In this document: one piece after another, positions 24,020-33,700 of the stretch | How positions within the stretch are numbered: position 1 is the first letter of the stretch | Layout of the letters: every line of letters begins with the position of its first letter | From: Winogradskya consettensis | GTDB taxonomy: Bacteria > Actinomycetota > Actinomycetes > Mycobacteriales > Micromonosporaceae | Assembly: GCF_018332715.1 (NCBI RefSeq) | Contig: NZ_BOQP01000017.1 | Span: 310,001 to 374,000 of the forward strand | Direction: 5' to 3' | Length of the DNA stretch: 64,000 nucleotides | Notes under the pieces: generated by a model | Database searches by the model: none | The model's input: only the letters and a program-made list of their open reading frames with translations | What the model was told of the DNA's origin: nothing | Program-made: the position numbers and the translations under genes

Positions 24020-24898
24020 ATGTCCATGGGGTGGGTGGCTGCGGGGGCCGGCTATGAGGTCAGTCTTGACCAGGGGAAAGTCGTGGCGCGGACGGCGCAG
24101 GGCAAGGCCTTGAGGAGCGTGCCGAAGGCGGTCCGGGAGCACGAGGCGGTGGTGGGGCTTCGGCAGCTCGTGGAGTGGCTGCGGCGGCATGAGGCGTCGT
24201 GCCGGGCGGAGGTGGAGCGGTGGATGATCCGGTCGCTGCCGGTGCCGGCTGTGCTGATCGGGCAGGTGTGGGCCGATGAGGTGTGGCGGGCCGTGCTGCG
24301 GGATCTTGTTGTCGTTCCGGTGACCGCCGGGGGCGAGTGGGATGTCGCCGGGGCGGGGTTCCTGCGGGACGCCGGTGCTGACGGGGTGCTCGGCATCGTC
24401 GACCTCGATGGGGAGTCCACTCGGATCGCTACGGCCACCGTCGCGATCCCGCATCCGGTGCGGCTGCCCGATCTCGGTGATCTGCGGGAGTTCGCCGCCG
24501 ATCTCGGCGTGCAGCAGGGCCTGCTGCAGTTGTTCCGGGAGGTCTGGCACAAGCCTGTCGACGAGGCGGGGCATCGCCGGGAGATCGCGCGTTACGCCGA
24601 TGCCCGGTTCAAGGAGCTTCGGCACGCCCAGACCCGGGCCACCTCGGCGGGCTACCGCGTGCAGGGTGGCACAGCCGTCTGCAAGGTGTGGGAAGCGGGC
24701 GTCACCGTGGTGGCGGCGGTCTGGATCGGTGACGGTGACCCGTCGTGGGAGGCGGAGACGTCCGAGCTGGAGTTCACCGACGCGGCCGGGAAGGCGATCC
24801 CTCTGCTGGACGTGCCGCCTGTCGCGTGGTCGGAAGGGTTACGGATGGCTGCGACCCTGCACGCCGGTCGCGTCACCGATGAGGACGGCACCCGATGA
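24020..24898 (+). CDS. DUF4132 domain protein (YehI/MolR-like)
   Basis: A 292-residue protein made almost entirely of a DUF4132-type domain: WADEVWRAVLRDLVVVP, GVLGIVDLDGE, VAIPHPVRLPDLGDLREFA and LLQLFREVW follow the order of the domain's conserved blocks (residues 75-195). E. coli YehI and MolR carry the same domain at the end of much longer proteins with an N-terminal WGR domain, absent here. The ATG at 24020 follows GAGGGG; the frame upstream is unrelated sequence. It opens a five-gene operon with 4- to 8-nt overlaps. Molecular function is unknown; by context it works with the MoxR/VWA partners. Confidence 0.78.
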   Translation: MSMGWVAAGAGYEVSLDQGKVVARTAQGKALRSVPKAVREHEAVVGLRQLVEWLRRHEASCRAEVERWMIRSLPVPAVLIGQVWADEVWRAVLRDLVVVPVTAGGEWDVAGAGFLRDAGADGVLGIVDLDGESTRIATATVAIPHPVRLPDLGDLREFAADLGVQQGLLQLFREVWHKPVDEAGHRREIARYADARFKELRHAQTRATSAGYRVQGGTAVCKVWEAGVTVVAAVWIGDGDPSWEAETSELEFTDAAGKAIPLLDVPPVAWSEGLRMAATLHAGRVTDEDGTR

Positions 24899-27800
24899 GT
24901 GACGTGCTGCTGGAGGCCGGTGCCGTTCTGCCCGGCCCGCCCGGGGACGGCGCCCTCGATGCCGTTGCCGCCCGCTCCTATCGGCACCCGGTCCTGGAGG
25001 GCCGCACGGTGGTGCGGCTGGTCGGGGCGGCTGTCGGTGCCGCCGAGGATCTGAGCATGGAGTTCCTCGGTTTCGCCCCCGCCGGTGAGCCGGTCGCGGT
25101 CGGGCACGCGCGGCGCCAGGCGCTGGGTTTCCCGGCCTGGGCGCTCGTGCACGACCCTGCCAACGGGCGGCACGCGCTGGCGCTGGTCAAGGAGATGGAG
25201 AAGCTCGCCCGGGTCGCCACCGGCAAGCCCGGCAACGCGAAGGACGGCTACGACGCGCTCGCCCGGCGGCTCGACGCCGCCGCGCCGCAGTTCCTGCCGA
25301 CTTTCTGGGAGCAGGCGGGCCGGGCGTTCACCGCCGCCGGCAACGCACGGATGGCGGGGACCTGTTTCACGGCGGCGCGCCGTGCCGAGCAGGTCCACGG
25401 CCTGGTCGTCGACGAGGACCGGGTGCGCGACGTGCATCTGGAGTTCGCGTTCGCCGGGGCGCTCACGGCGGCCATGCTCGCCGAGTACACCCGGGGCGTG
25501 GTCGACCGGCGGGCTGCTTCCGAGGCGTACGAGCTGGTGAAAAGCCTTGCCCTGCAACGGGTTGCGGGCGGGCTGTCACCGCACGTCTCGATGGCGGCCG
25601 ATCTCGCCCGGCTGGCGAAGGCAGCGGGTCGCGATCCCGAGGCGGAGACCGACGAGGTCGTCACCCGGCTGCTGAGCTTCCCCGCGATGGGCCGCGCCCA
25701 CCCCTCGGTGTGGAAGGCCTACCGCAAGAGCCTGGTGCGTCTCGGCAGGCGCGACGCCGCGATCCGCGCCCGGCTGCTGGAGATCGTCCCCGAGCCGCCC
25801 GGCTACAACACCGACATGACCGACCAGTGGCTGGAGCTGCTGTCCGCCTCGGGCGCCGACGCGGCCCTGACGACGGTGGCGGCCGGGTTCACCCCGGGTC
25901 TTGCGAGCCGCTGGCTGGAACGCCTGCTGGCCCGGCGGCTCGCCGGGCGCAAGATCCGCAGCGAGCGGCTGCTGGCGCTGGTGGAACGGATGATTCCCCG
26001 GCTGGTCGCGGACGACGGCGTGCAGCTGGCCGCCTCGTCGTGGACCGCCGAGCTGGACGTGCTCGACCTGTGTGTCGCCGGCGGTGTCCGGGTGGGCATC
26101 GGGCCGGGTCACCGGGGTTCGGGCTTCGACGTCGCGGCGTGGTCGCAGGACGAGGGTGCCGGGCGCCGCGACCTGGCGGCGATCGCCGCCGATCCGGGGC
26201 TGCGCCCGGCGCTGGCACTCGGGGTCGGCGACGCGCTCTCCCGGCTCCGCACCGGCACGAGTCTCAACAGTCCCGCTCTGCCGGTGCGGACCCTGGAGCT
26301 CGCGTTCAGCGCCGCCGGTGTCCGCGACGTGCTCACCGGCCTGATCCTGGAACGCACCGGGCGGGCCGGCGACGCCACGATCACCGCGCTCGACGCCGAC
26401 CTGAGCGGCCTGGCGCCGCTCTGGTCACCCGCGGGCATGGCACTCGCGCCCGGCGGGTTCCGGCGGCTGCACGAGCTCGACGCCGCGGCCGTGGTGGCGC
26501 GGACGCTGCGCGCCGGGCTGCTGGCGGAGCTCTGCTGGCCCGCCTACGAAGCTGTCGCCAAGGAGAAAAAGGGCATCCAGATCGGCGCCGCGTGGCCGCA
26601 GCTGGTGGTCCACGACCAGCAATCGGCGCACGTGATCGAGCCGGACGGCGCGACCACCGAACACGCGTTCCGTTACCCGGCGGCGGGGCAGCGGATGGCG
26701 CCCAGCGCGTACACACGGGTGTCCTGTCTTCATGCCGACGGCGACCTGATCGTGTCCTGGCAGAGTGAGCACGGCCCAGCCGCCTACTGGGCGTCGCGAC
26801 CGGCGGAGCTGACCGGCGCCGACTGGCAGTTGCAGCGGCCGGGGTGGGGTGTGCCGGCGACACCGCTGCCGCTGCCCGGCGGGGGTGTCACCACCGGCGC
26901 CCAGCCCGTGCACGCCGGGGACGCCCGCGGTCCCGGCCACGCCTATCCGATGGTGAGCGACGGGCAGGCGTTCTGGCGCTGCGAGTGGGAGCGCGGCGAC
27001 TCCGGCGACCACGCCTGGCGGTGGCGGGAGTTCGACCCGCTGACCGGCGACGGTGGCCGGGTCAGCGTTCCCGCGTTCCTCGCCGGTGCCACCGGGGAGC
27101 TGGTCGCCGAGGCGAGCCGGCTGCATCCCGCGCCGAAGGAGTTCGCGGCGTCGCCGCTGGGATGGCACGACGGCCTGATCGGCTGGCGGGTCACCACCAC
27201 CGCCTCCGGGACCCAGACGGGTGAGGGCGTCGACGGCCGCCGGGTCACGCTCTCCGGGGTCGACGGCCGCGACGAACCGCTCGTGGGTGCCGTCACAATG
27301 CCCGGCTCGGCGGCGCCGCTGCCGGTGACCCGGCGGCCCGGTTACCCGGGCGGGCGGATGCGGGTGTGGACGGCCGACGGCGGGCACGTGCTCGCCGAGG
27401 TCGGCGAGCAGACCATGACGCTGCCGCCGTTCGAGTGGTGGCACGCGTTGCGGGCCCGTGACGAGGCCGGCTCGGCAGCGCTGCGGGCCATCGACGAGAC
27501 CACCTCGGCGGCGCTGCTCGCCGTCGACGACACGGTGTCCGGGACGGTCCGGGTCAAGGAAGCGGTCGCGGCCAACGTCGCGGCGCACCTGCCCGAGGTC
27601 ACCGACACCGTCCTGCGGGCCCGGGTCGTCGAGGTGGTCGCCCTCGCCGTGCGGATGCGCCGCCGGATCGCCGAGATCCCCCGCCACCTGGGAGCGCAGG
27701 CGGCACCCGAACGTCCGCTGCCGGCCGTCACCGACTCGGCCATCCGGCTGGCCTGGGACGGGCTGACCCGGACAACCCACAACTACTACTCCGGGCCGTC

Positions 27801-29598
27801 CGGGCCCCGGCATCAGATCCTCGAGCAGGTGACCGCGGTGGGCGAGCTGCTGGCCGGCTCCGACCTGCACGGCGACATCCCCGCGGCCACCGCCGGCTGG
27901 ACGGCCCTGCTCACCGGTCTCGGCGCGGTCGCCCTGCGCGCGGCGTCCGCGGTGACCACCGACGCCGACCGGATGGCCCTGACCGCGCTGCTCACCGCGA
28001 TCGCCGGCACGCCCCTCGCCGGTGACGGGCCGCCGCTGCGCGTCCTGGAGCTGACCCTGCCACGGATGACCGCGTCGGAGGTCGTCGTGCACCGCGACGG
28101 ACCGCAGGTCACCGTGCTGTTCCCACCCGAGCAGCACTACACCGCGGGCGGATACTCGTGGAGCCAGGACGCCGTCCAGGTCTCCCCCACCGGGGTCTTC
28201 ACCCTTCCCCCCGATCTGACCGTACGCAACGAGGTGCGGCCCGGTGGCCGACTGGGTGGCGCGCGGCTGACGGCGTTCTGCACCCTGCTGGCCGAGCGCG
28301 GGCCGGCACCGTGGCGCCCGGAGGCGGCCGAGGCGCTGGCCGCCGCGACCGGCATGACCCGGGCCGAGGCGACGCTGCTGCTGGCGGGGCTGCCCGGGAT
28401 CCAGGTGTGGGAGGCCAACTTCCTCACCCCGGAGCAGCGTGCGACGCTCGGCCTCACCTCGGCGCAGGCCAAGGTCGCCCGGGCCGCCCTGGTGAAGCTG
28501 CATGCCGAGCGCGTCGCGTTGCTGGACGCGGCGATGCCCGCCGACCCGGCCGGCCTGTGGGAGCGGGGGCCCGACGTCGACGCCGTCGCTCAGGAGTGGA
28601 TCCGGCTGCGGGGACGCCGGATCGCCGTGCCGGAAGAGCTGGTCGCGGAGCTGGCGCGGGTCATCGACGACGCCCGGGCCGCGGCGGTGCTGCAGGCGAT
28701 CGCGGGGCCGCAGGACGGTGACTGGCTCAGCACCGACGGCCGGTCACGCATCGTGTCGTACCACGACGTGCGGACCGAGGCGGACGGCGGCGAGCCGTTC
28801 GACGAGATCTGGCTGCACGCCGTCGCGGTCGCCCTGCCGTGGCTGGCGTACAGGCTGTCCTGGGACGACCCGCTGCGGGCCGCGCTGCCCGGCGCGCTGG
28901 AGTTGGTCCGGGCCCGGCTGCGCAACCCCCACCTGCTGGCCGGCACCGGGGTCCACCCGGTGACCGAGCGCCCGGACGCCGGCCCCGCGCTGGTCGACGG
29001 GCACGCGATGCACAGCTTCGTGACCCACCACGTCGTCCCGGCGAAGCTGACCGGCGACGACGATCCGGCCCTCGGCTTCGTCGACGACGGCACCGCGACG
29101 GCGCTGCGGATCCTGCTCTCCGGCTGGATCGACGGCGTCGTGTCCAGTCCCGACGATGCCTCCGGGGAGCCGCACGACCCCCGGGTCAGCGTCCCGCACC
29201 TGGTCGCCGAGGCGGCCGAACGGTTCGGGTGCGACAGCGCTGTGGCGGCGTACTATCTGCAGCTGCTCGCCCTGCCCGACCCGACCGACAAGGCGGTCCA
29301 GGCGTGGAACGGCTGGAAACCCGCCGCTCTGCGCAAGGCGCAGGAAGCGCTCACCACCGCGGGTCTGGTGGTGGCGGCCAAGCGGGAACGAGCCGGGCGG
29401 CCGGTGTTCCTGCCGGGTGGCTGGCTGCCGGCCCGGGCGCCCCGGTTGCCGGTGGAGACCTGGAAACAGTCGCTGTACGTCGAGGCCGGCAACCGGCGGG
29501 TCGTGCCCCTGGCCCTGCCCGAGCTGTTCGCCGCGGCGTGGAGCAGGGTCACCGCCGGCGACGTCCCCCGCTACCACGACCTGAAGGAACAGCCGTGA
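24895..29598 (+). CDS. 1,567-residue protein of unknown function in the MoxR-VWA operon
   Basis: The largest gene of the window. Residues 1-460 are helical and repeat-like (Leu/Ala-rich hairpins reminiscent of TPR/HEAT-type solenoids, for example NARMAGTCFTAARRAEQVHG). Residues 550-830 are beta-rich with many Trp/Gly (AYPMVSDGQAFWRCEWERGD), suggesting a propeller-like fold. Residues 900-1567 are again helical, and the end (PRLPVETWKQSLYV, LPELFAAAWSRVTAGDVP) looks conserved. No nuclease, NTPase or protease motif is visible, and no signal or membrane segment. Start ATG overlaps the upstream TGA (ATGA) and its stop overlaps the ATPase start (GTGA). Probably a large scaffold or client-binding subunit; inferred from size and context only. 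Confidence 0.7.
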   Translation: MSDVLLEAGAVLPGPPGDGALDAVAARSYRHPVLEGRTVVRLVGAAVGAAEDLSMEFLGFAPAGEPVAVGHARRQALGFPAWALVHDPANGRHALALVKEMEKLARVATGKPGNAKDGYDALARRLDAAAPQFLPTFWEQAGRAFTAAGNARMAGTCFTAARRAEQVHGLVVDEDRVRDVHLEFAFAGALTAAMLAEYTRGVVDRRAASEAYELVKSLALQRVAGGLSPHVSMAADLARLAKAAGRDPEAETDEVVTRLLSFPAMGRAHPSVWKAYRKSLVRLGRRDAAIRARLLEIVPEPPGYNTDMTDQWLELLSASGADAALTTVAAGFTPGLASRWLERLLARRLAGRKIRSERLLALVERMIPRLVADDGVQLAASSWTAELDVLDLCVAGGVRVGIGPGHRGSGFDVAAWSQDEGAGRRDLAAIAADPGLRPALALGVGDALSRLRTGTSLNSPALPVRTLELAFSAAGVRDVLTGLILERTGRAGDATITALDADLSGLAPLWSPAGMALAPGGFRRLHELDAAAVVARTLRAGLLAELCWPAYEAVAKEKKGIQIGAAWPQLVVHDQQSAHVIEPDGATTEHAFRYPAAGQRMAPSAYTRVSCLHADGDLIVSWQSEHGPAAYWASRPAELTGADWQLQRPGWGVPATPLPLPGGGVTTGAQPVHAGDARGPGHAYPMVSDGQAFWRCEWERGDSGDHAWRWREFDPLTGDGGRVSVPAFLAGATGELVAEASRLHPAPKEFAASPLGWHDGLIGWRVTTTASGTQTGEGVDGRRVTLSGVDGRDEPLVGAVTMPGSAAPLPVTRRPGYPGGRMRVWTADGGHVLAEVGEQTMTLPPFEWWHALRARDEAGSAALRAIDETTSAALLAVDDTVSGTVRVKEAVAANVAAHLPEVTDTVLRARVVEVVALAVRMRRRIAEIPRHLGAQAAPERPLPAVTDSAIRLAWDGLTRTTHNYYSGPSGPRHQILEQVTAVGELLAGSDLHGDIPAATAGWTALLTGLGAVALRAASAVTTDADRMALTALLTAIAGTPLAGDGPPLRVLELTLPRMTASEVVVHRDGPQVTVLFPPEQHYTAGGYSWSQDAVQVSPTGVFTLPPDLTVRNEVRPGGRLGGARLTAFCTLLAERGPAPWRPEAAEALAAATGMTRAEATLLLAGLPGIQVWEANFLTPEQRATLGLTSAQAKVARAALVKLHAERVALLDAAMPADPAGLWERGPDVDAVAQEWIRLRGRRIAVPEELVAELARVIDDARAAAVLQAIAGPQDGDWLSTDGRSRIVSYHDVRTEADGGEPFDEIWLHAVAVALPWLAYRLSWDDPLRAALPGALELVRARLRNPHLLAGTGVHPVTERPDAGPALVDGHAMHSFVTHHVVPAKLTGDDDPALGFVDDGTATALRILLSGWIDGVVSSPDDASGEPHDPRVSVPHLVAEAAERFGCDSAVAAYYLQLLALPDPTDKAVQAWNGWKPAALRKAQEALTTAGLVVAAKRERAGRPVFLPGGWLPARAPRLPVETWKQSLYVEAGNRRVVPLALPELFAAAWSRVTAGDVPRYHDLKEQP

Positions 29599-30716
29599 CC
29601 GCCGTCCGCCAGATCGATCCGCCCGAGCACCTGCACGCCGGGGAGCTGACGTTCCTCGCCGCGGCCGACGACGGCCGGCGCCCACCGGGCTGGCACCTGA
29701 CCCCGCGCGCGGTGGTGACCTTCGTCTGCGGTTCCGGCGGCCTCCCGGTGCCGGGGCCCGGCGGGAGCCGGGTCATCGACGCGAAGTTCGTCGGCGAGCG
29801 GGCCCTGGTCGAGCGTTGCGTCGTCACCCTCGCCGGCGAGCGCGGGTTGCTGCTGGTCGGCGAGCCCGGCACCGCGAAATCGATGCTGTCGGAGCTGCTC
29901 GCGGCGGCGATCTGCGGCACGAGCGCCCTGGCCGTGCAGGGCACGGCGGGCACCAGCGAGGACCAGCTGAGGTACGGCTGGAACTACGCGTTGCTGCTCG
30001 CGAAGGGACCGTCTGCGGAGTCACTGGTGCCGTCGCCGATCCTGACCGCGATGACGACCGGCGCGGTGGCCCGGGTCGAGGAGATCACCCGGTGCCTCCC
30101 GGAGGTCCAGGACGCCCTCGTCTCGATCATGTCCGAGCGCCGCATCACCGTGCCCGAGCTCGCGGGGCAGGACGGCGCGGTCGGCTACGCCGTGCCGGGC
30201 TTCTGCCTGATCGCGACCGCGAACCTGCGCGACCGCGGGGTGTCGGAGATGTCCGCGGCGCTCAAACGCCGGTTCAACTTCGAGGTCGTGCCGCCCATCG
30301 CCGACTTCGATGCCGAGGTCGCCCTGGTCACCCGGCAGGCGACGGCGGCGGTCGAGCGCGGCGGTGCCACGTTCGCCGTCGACGAGGACGTGCTGGCGAT
30401 CCTGGTGACGGCGTTCCGCGACCTGCGTACCGGCCGCAGCGCCGAAGGCTGGGAGGTCGAACGCCCGTCGTCGGTCATGAGCACCGCCGAAGCGGTCGCG
30501 GTCGCCGCCTCGATCGGGCTCGCCGCCGCGTACCTGCCCGGCCCTGACCCGCTGTCGCTGCTGCCCGGGCAACTGCTCGGCGTGGCCCGCAAGGACGACC
30601 CCGCCGACGCGGCGCGGCTCCTCGCGTACTGGGACGGGGCCCTGCGGCGGCGGGCCGAGGCAGGCTCGCGATCGTGGCGTCAGCTGTGGGAGCACCGGGA
30701 CGTGCTGCGTGACTGA
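29595..30716 (+). CDS. MoxR-family AAA+ ATPase (YehL-like)
   Basis: A 373-residue MoxR-type AAA+ ATPase. Walker A is G89-EPGTAKS; the Walker B region ARVEEITRC (159-167) has Glu-Glu where Asp-Glu is usual; sensor 1 is Asn210 in IATANLRDRG and the arginine pair in KRRFNFE (225-226) fits the arginine-finger position. Residues 1-60 form an extra N-terminal segment before the AAA core. MoxR ATPases act as chaperone-like hexamers that remodel or insert a cofactor into a client together with VWA proteins; the VWA partner is the next gene. GTG 29595 overlaps the preceding TGA, and the 3' end overlaps the next start by 8 nt. Confidence 0.88.
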   Translation: MTAVRQIDPPEHLHAGELTFLAAADDGRRPPGWHLTPRAVVTFVCGSGGLPVPGPGGSRVIDAKFVGERALVERCVVTLAGERGLLLVGEPGTAKSMLSELLAAAICGTSALAVQGTAGTSEDQLRYGWNYALLLAKGPSAESLVPSPILTAMTTGAVARVEEITRCLPEVQDALVSIMSERRITVPELAGQDGAVGYAVPGFCLIATANLRDRGVSEMSAALKRRFNFEVVPPIADFDAEVALVTRQATAAVERGGATFAVDEDVLAILVTAFRDLRTGRSAEGWEVERPSSVMSTAEAVAVAASIGLAAAYLPGPDPLSLLPGQLLGVARKDDPADAARLLAYWDGALRRRAEAGSRSWRQLWEHRDVLRD

Positions 30717-33700
30717 TCCCCGAGCCGTCGTCGAGGAGCTGGCCGGGGACGACCGGGTGCAGCTGATCGGCGTACGCCATCATTCCCCGGTCCTGGCCGT
30801 CGCCGTGCCCGCCCTGCTCGACGCGTTCGCCCCGGAGACGGTGCTGGTGGAGCTCCCCGCGGAGATGCAGCCGTGGGTGCGCTGGCTCGCCGATCCGGGC
30901 ACCACCGCCCCGGTGGCGCTCGCGGCGGACGCGCACGTCTTCTACCCGTTCGCCGACTTCAGCCCGGAGCTGGCAGCGTTGCGCTGGGCTCAGCGCAACG
31001 GCGTACCCGTGATCTGTTGCGACCTGCCGCTCACCGACCCCGACTGGGAGTCCGGGCGGGAGGATCCGTCCGGGCCGTCGCTGGGCGCGGTGGTGCGGAC
31101 GGCGCTGACCGGGCGGGACGACGACGACCTGTGGGACCGGCTGATCGAGGCGGGTGCGCCCGGCAGCACCCCGGAGGGTGTACGGCGGGCCGCGCTGGCC
31201 GCCGGGTGGGCGTTGCGGCACAACACCGCTGTGGGCCCGCTGGATCTGCGGCGGGAGGCGTGGATGCGAGGACACATCACGCGTACGCCCGGACGGGTCG
31301 CCGTCGTCGTCGGCGCCTTCCATGCCCCGGCGTTGCTCAGCGGTCCCTTGCCGGAGGAGGCGTCATCCCCTGGTCCGGCGCCGGTGATCTCCCTGGTGCC
31401 GTACACGTTCGGCCTGCTCGACGCCCGGTCCGGCTATCCGGCGGGCATCCGCGATCCCCGCTGGCAGCAGGCGGTCCACGACTGCGGCGCCGATCCTGCC
31501 CGGATCCGTTCCGCGGTGGGGGCGTTCGCCGTCGAGGTCACCCGCGAACTACGCGCCCAGGGTCACCCGGCCGGCCCGGCCGAGGCGGCCGAGGTCACCC
31601 GTCTCGCCGCGGACCTGGCGGGAATGCGCACGCTACCGGCACCGGGGCGCGGCGAACTCGTCGAAGCCCTGCAGACCGTCCTCGCCCAGGGCTCCCCGGC
31701 CGGCGTGGGCCGCGGCGTCGCCCAGGCCATGGAGACCGTCCTGATCGGACGGCAGCGCGGCCGGCTCCCCGCGGGCGCCCCCGTCACCGGTCTGCGTCCC
31801 GCCGTCGAGCGGGAGCTCGCCCGGCTGAAACTCCCCGGCCCCGGCCGGCCCGCCGAGCGAATCCGGCTCGACCCGCTGCGCTCCCCGACCGACCGCGTCC
31901 GCGACCTGACGATCCGCCGGCTCACCGCCTGCGGCATCCCCTACGCCACCCCCGGCACCGCCGGTCCCGCCGTGGGTGGCGAGTCGCTGACCAGCACCTG
32001 GCGGGTCGAATGGACCCCCGGCATTGATGCGGCACTCGCCCTCGTCGGCCTGCACGGCGTCACCCTCGCCCACGCCGCCGAAGGCATGCTGACCACCCGC
32101 CGCCACCGCGAGACCCGGGCCGGCGGCCCCACCCCGGAGCAGTCCCTCACCGGCCTCGAAGCGGCAGCGTCCTGCGCCGCCACCACCCTCACCCACGCCC
32201 GCCTCACCGACCTGCGGCGCTCCGTCTGCCACACCGGCACCGTCACCCAGCTCGTCACCGCCCTCCACCTCCTCACCCGCCTCGGCAAAGGCCACTTCCC
32301 CAGCCTCGCCCCCGCCGCCCTCGGTACTGCCGTCGCGGAAGCTCGTGCCGACCTGCACGCGGCGGCGGTCGCCGCCGTGGCCGGGACCGCCGGCTCGACC
32401 CGCGTCGAGGACGCCCGTGCCCTCTACGACCTGGTCCGCGCCGCCGACGAGGCCGGCCTGCTGCTCCGGCTGAGCCACACGATCCGCGCCCTGACCCGCG
32501 ACGGCTCTCCCCTGATCCGCGGAGCAGCTGCCGCGGTCGGCGTCCTGACCGGCTACGAGGAGCCCAGCGCCTTCGGTCATCGCCTCGCCTCCTGGGTCAC
32601 CCTGCCCGGCACCGCGGCGACCGACCGGCTACGCGGCGCCCTCAGCGTCGCCGGTGCGCTCCTGCAATCCGGTGACGAGATCCTCACCCCGCTGCTCACC
32701 ACGATCGACAACCTCCCGGACGACGATTTCGTACGCCGCCTGCCCGCCCTGCGCGGTGGCTTCGACGCCCTCACCCCCGCCGACCGCGACCGCCTCCTGA
32801 CCACCGTCACCGCCCGGCACGGGCCCCTCGACGAGCACCTCCCCACCGATGCCGCCACCCTCGCCACCTGGCTGTCGGCAGACCGGGCCGGCCTGGCAGC
32901 CCTGACCGCCCTCGCCCTCCCGCCCACCTCCGAATCTCCCCACCCGGCCCCCGCCGAGCTGTCTTTCTCCGCGCCGTCTTCCTCGGCCCTTCCCTCGACG
33001 ATCACTGCTGAGCAGCGCTGGCGGCTGTTGCTGGGCCGCGAGAGCGACCAGCTCCCGGCCCGGCAGCGACGGCTCGCGACCGCGCTCGACGAGCTCTACG
33101 GCGCCGGGCACGGCGAGGGTGCGTGGACGGCGGGTGGCGGTGGCGGGCAGGAGGCCGCGTACCCGCAGGTTCGTGACTGGCTCGACGAGCTGCAGGCGCT
33201 CTTCGGCGCCGATGTGCGCGACGAGGTCCTCGCCCGGGCGGCCGAGCACGGCAGGCTCGACGCGGTGCTGGCCGCCGACCCGGAGCGGGTCCGGCCCTCG
33301 ATCGACCTGCTGCACGCCGTGCTGTCCCTGGCCGGCGGCCTGCCCGAGGCGCGGCTGGCGCGGTTGCGGCCGCTCGTCGCCCGGCTCACCGCGGAGCTGA
33401 CCGCGCAACTGGCTCGCAGGATCCGCCCGGCGCTCACGGGCCTGGGGACGTCACGGCCGACCCTGCGCCCCACCGGACGCCTCGATCTGGCGGCTACGGT
33501 GCGGCGCAACCTGCACACCGTACGAGCGGATGCGGCCGGACGACCGCAGCTCGTCCCGGAGCGGCCGGTCTTTCGCACCCCCGGCCGGCGCAGCGTCGAT
33601 TGGCAGGTCATCCTCCTGGTCGACGTCTCCGGCTCGATGGAGCAGTCGACGATCTGGGCGGCCCTGACGGCGTCGATCGTGGCGGGGGTGCCGGCCCTGC

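Noticed and set aside
23684..24625. 313-residue minus-strand frame over the DUF4132 gene
   Set aside because: Antisense shadow of a gene with clear domain blocks.
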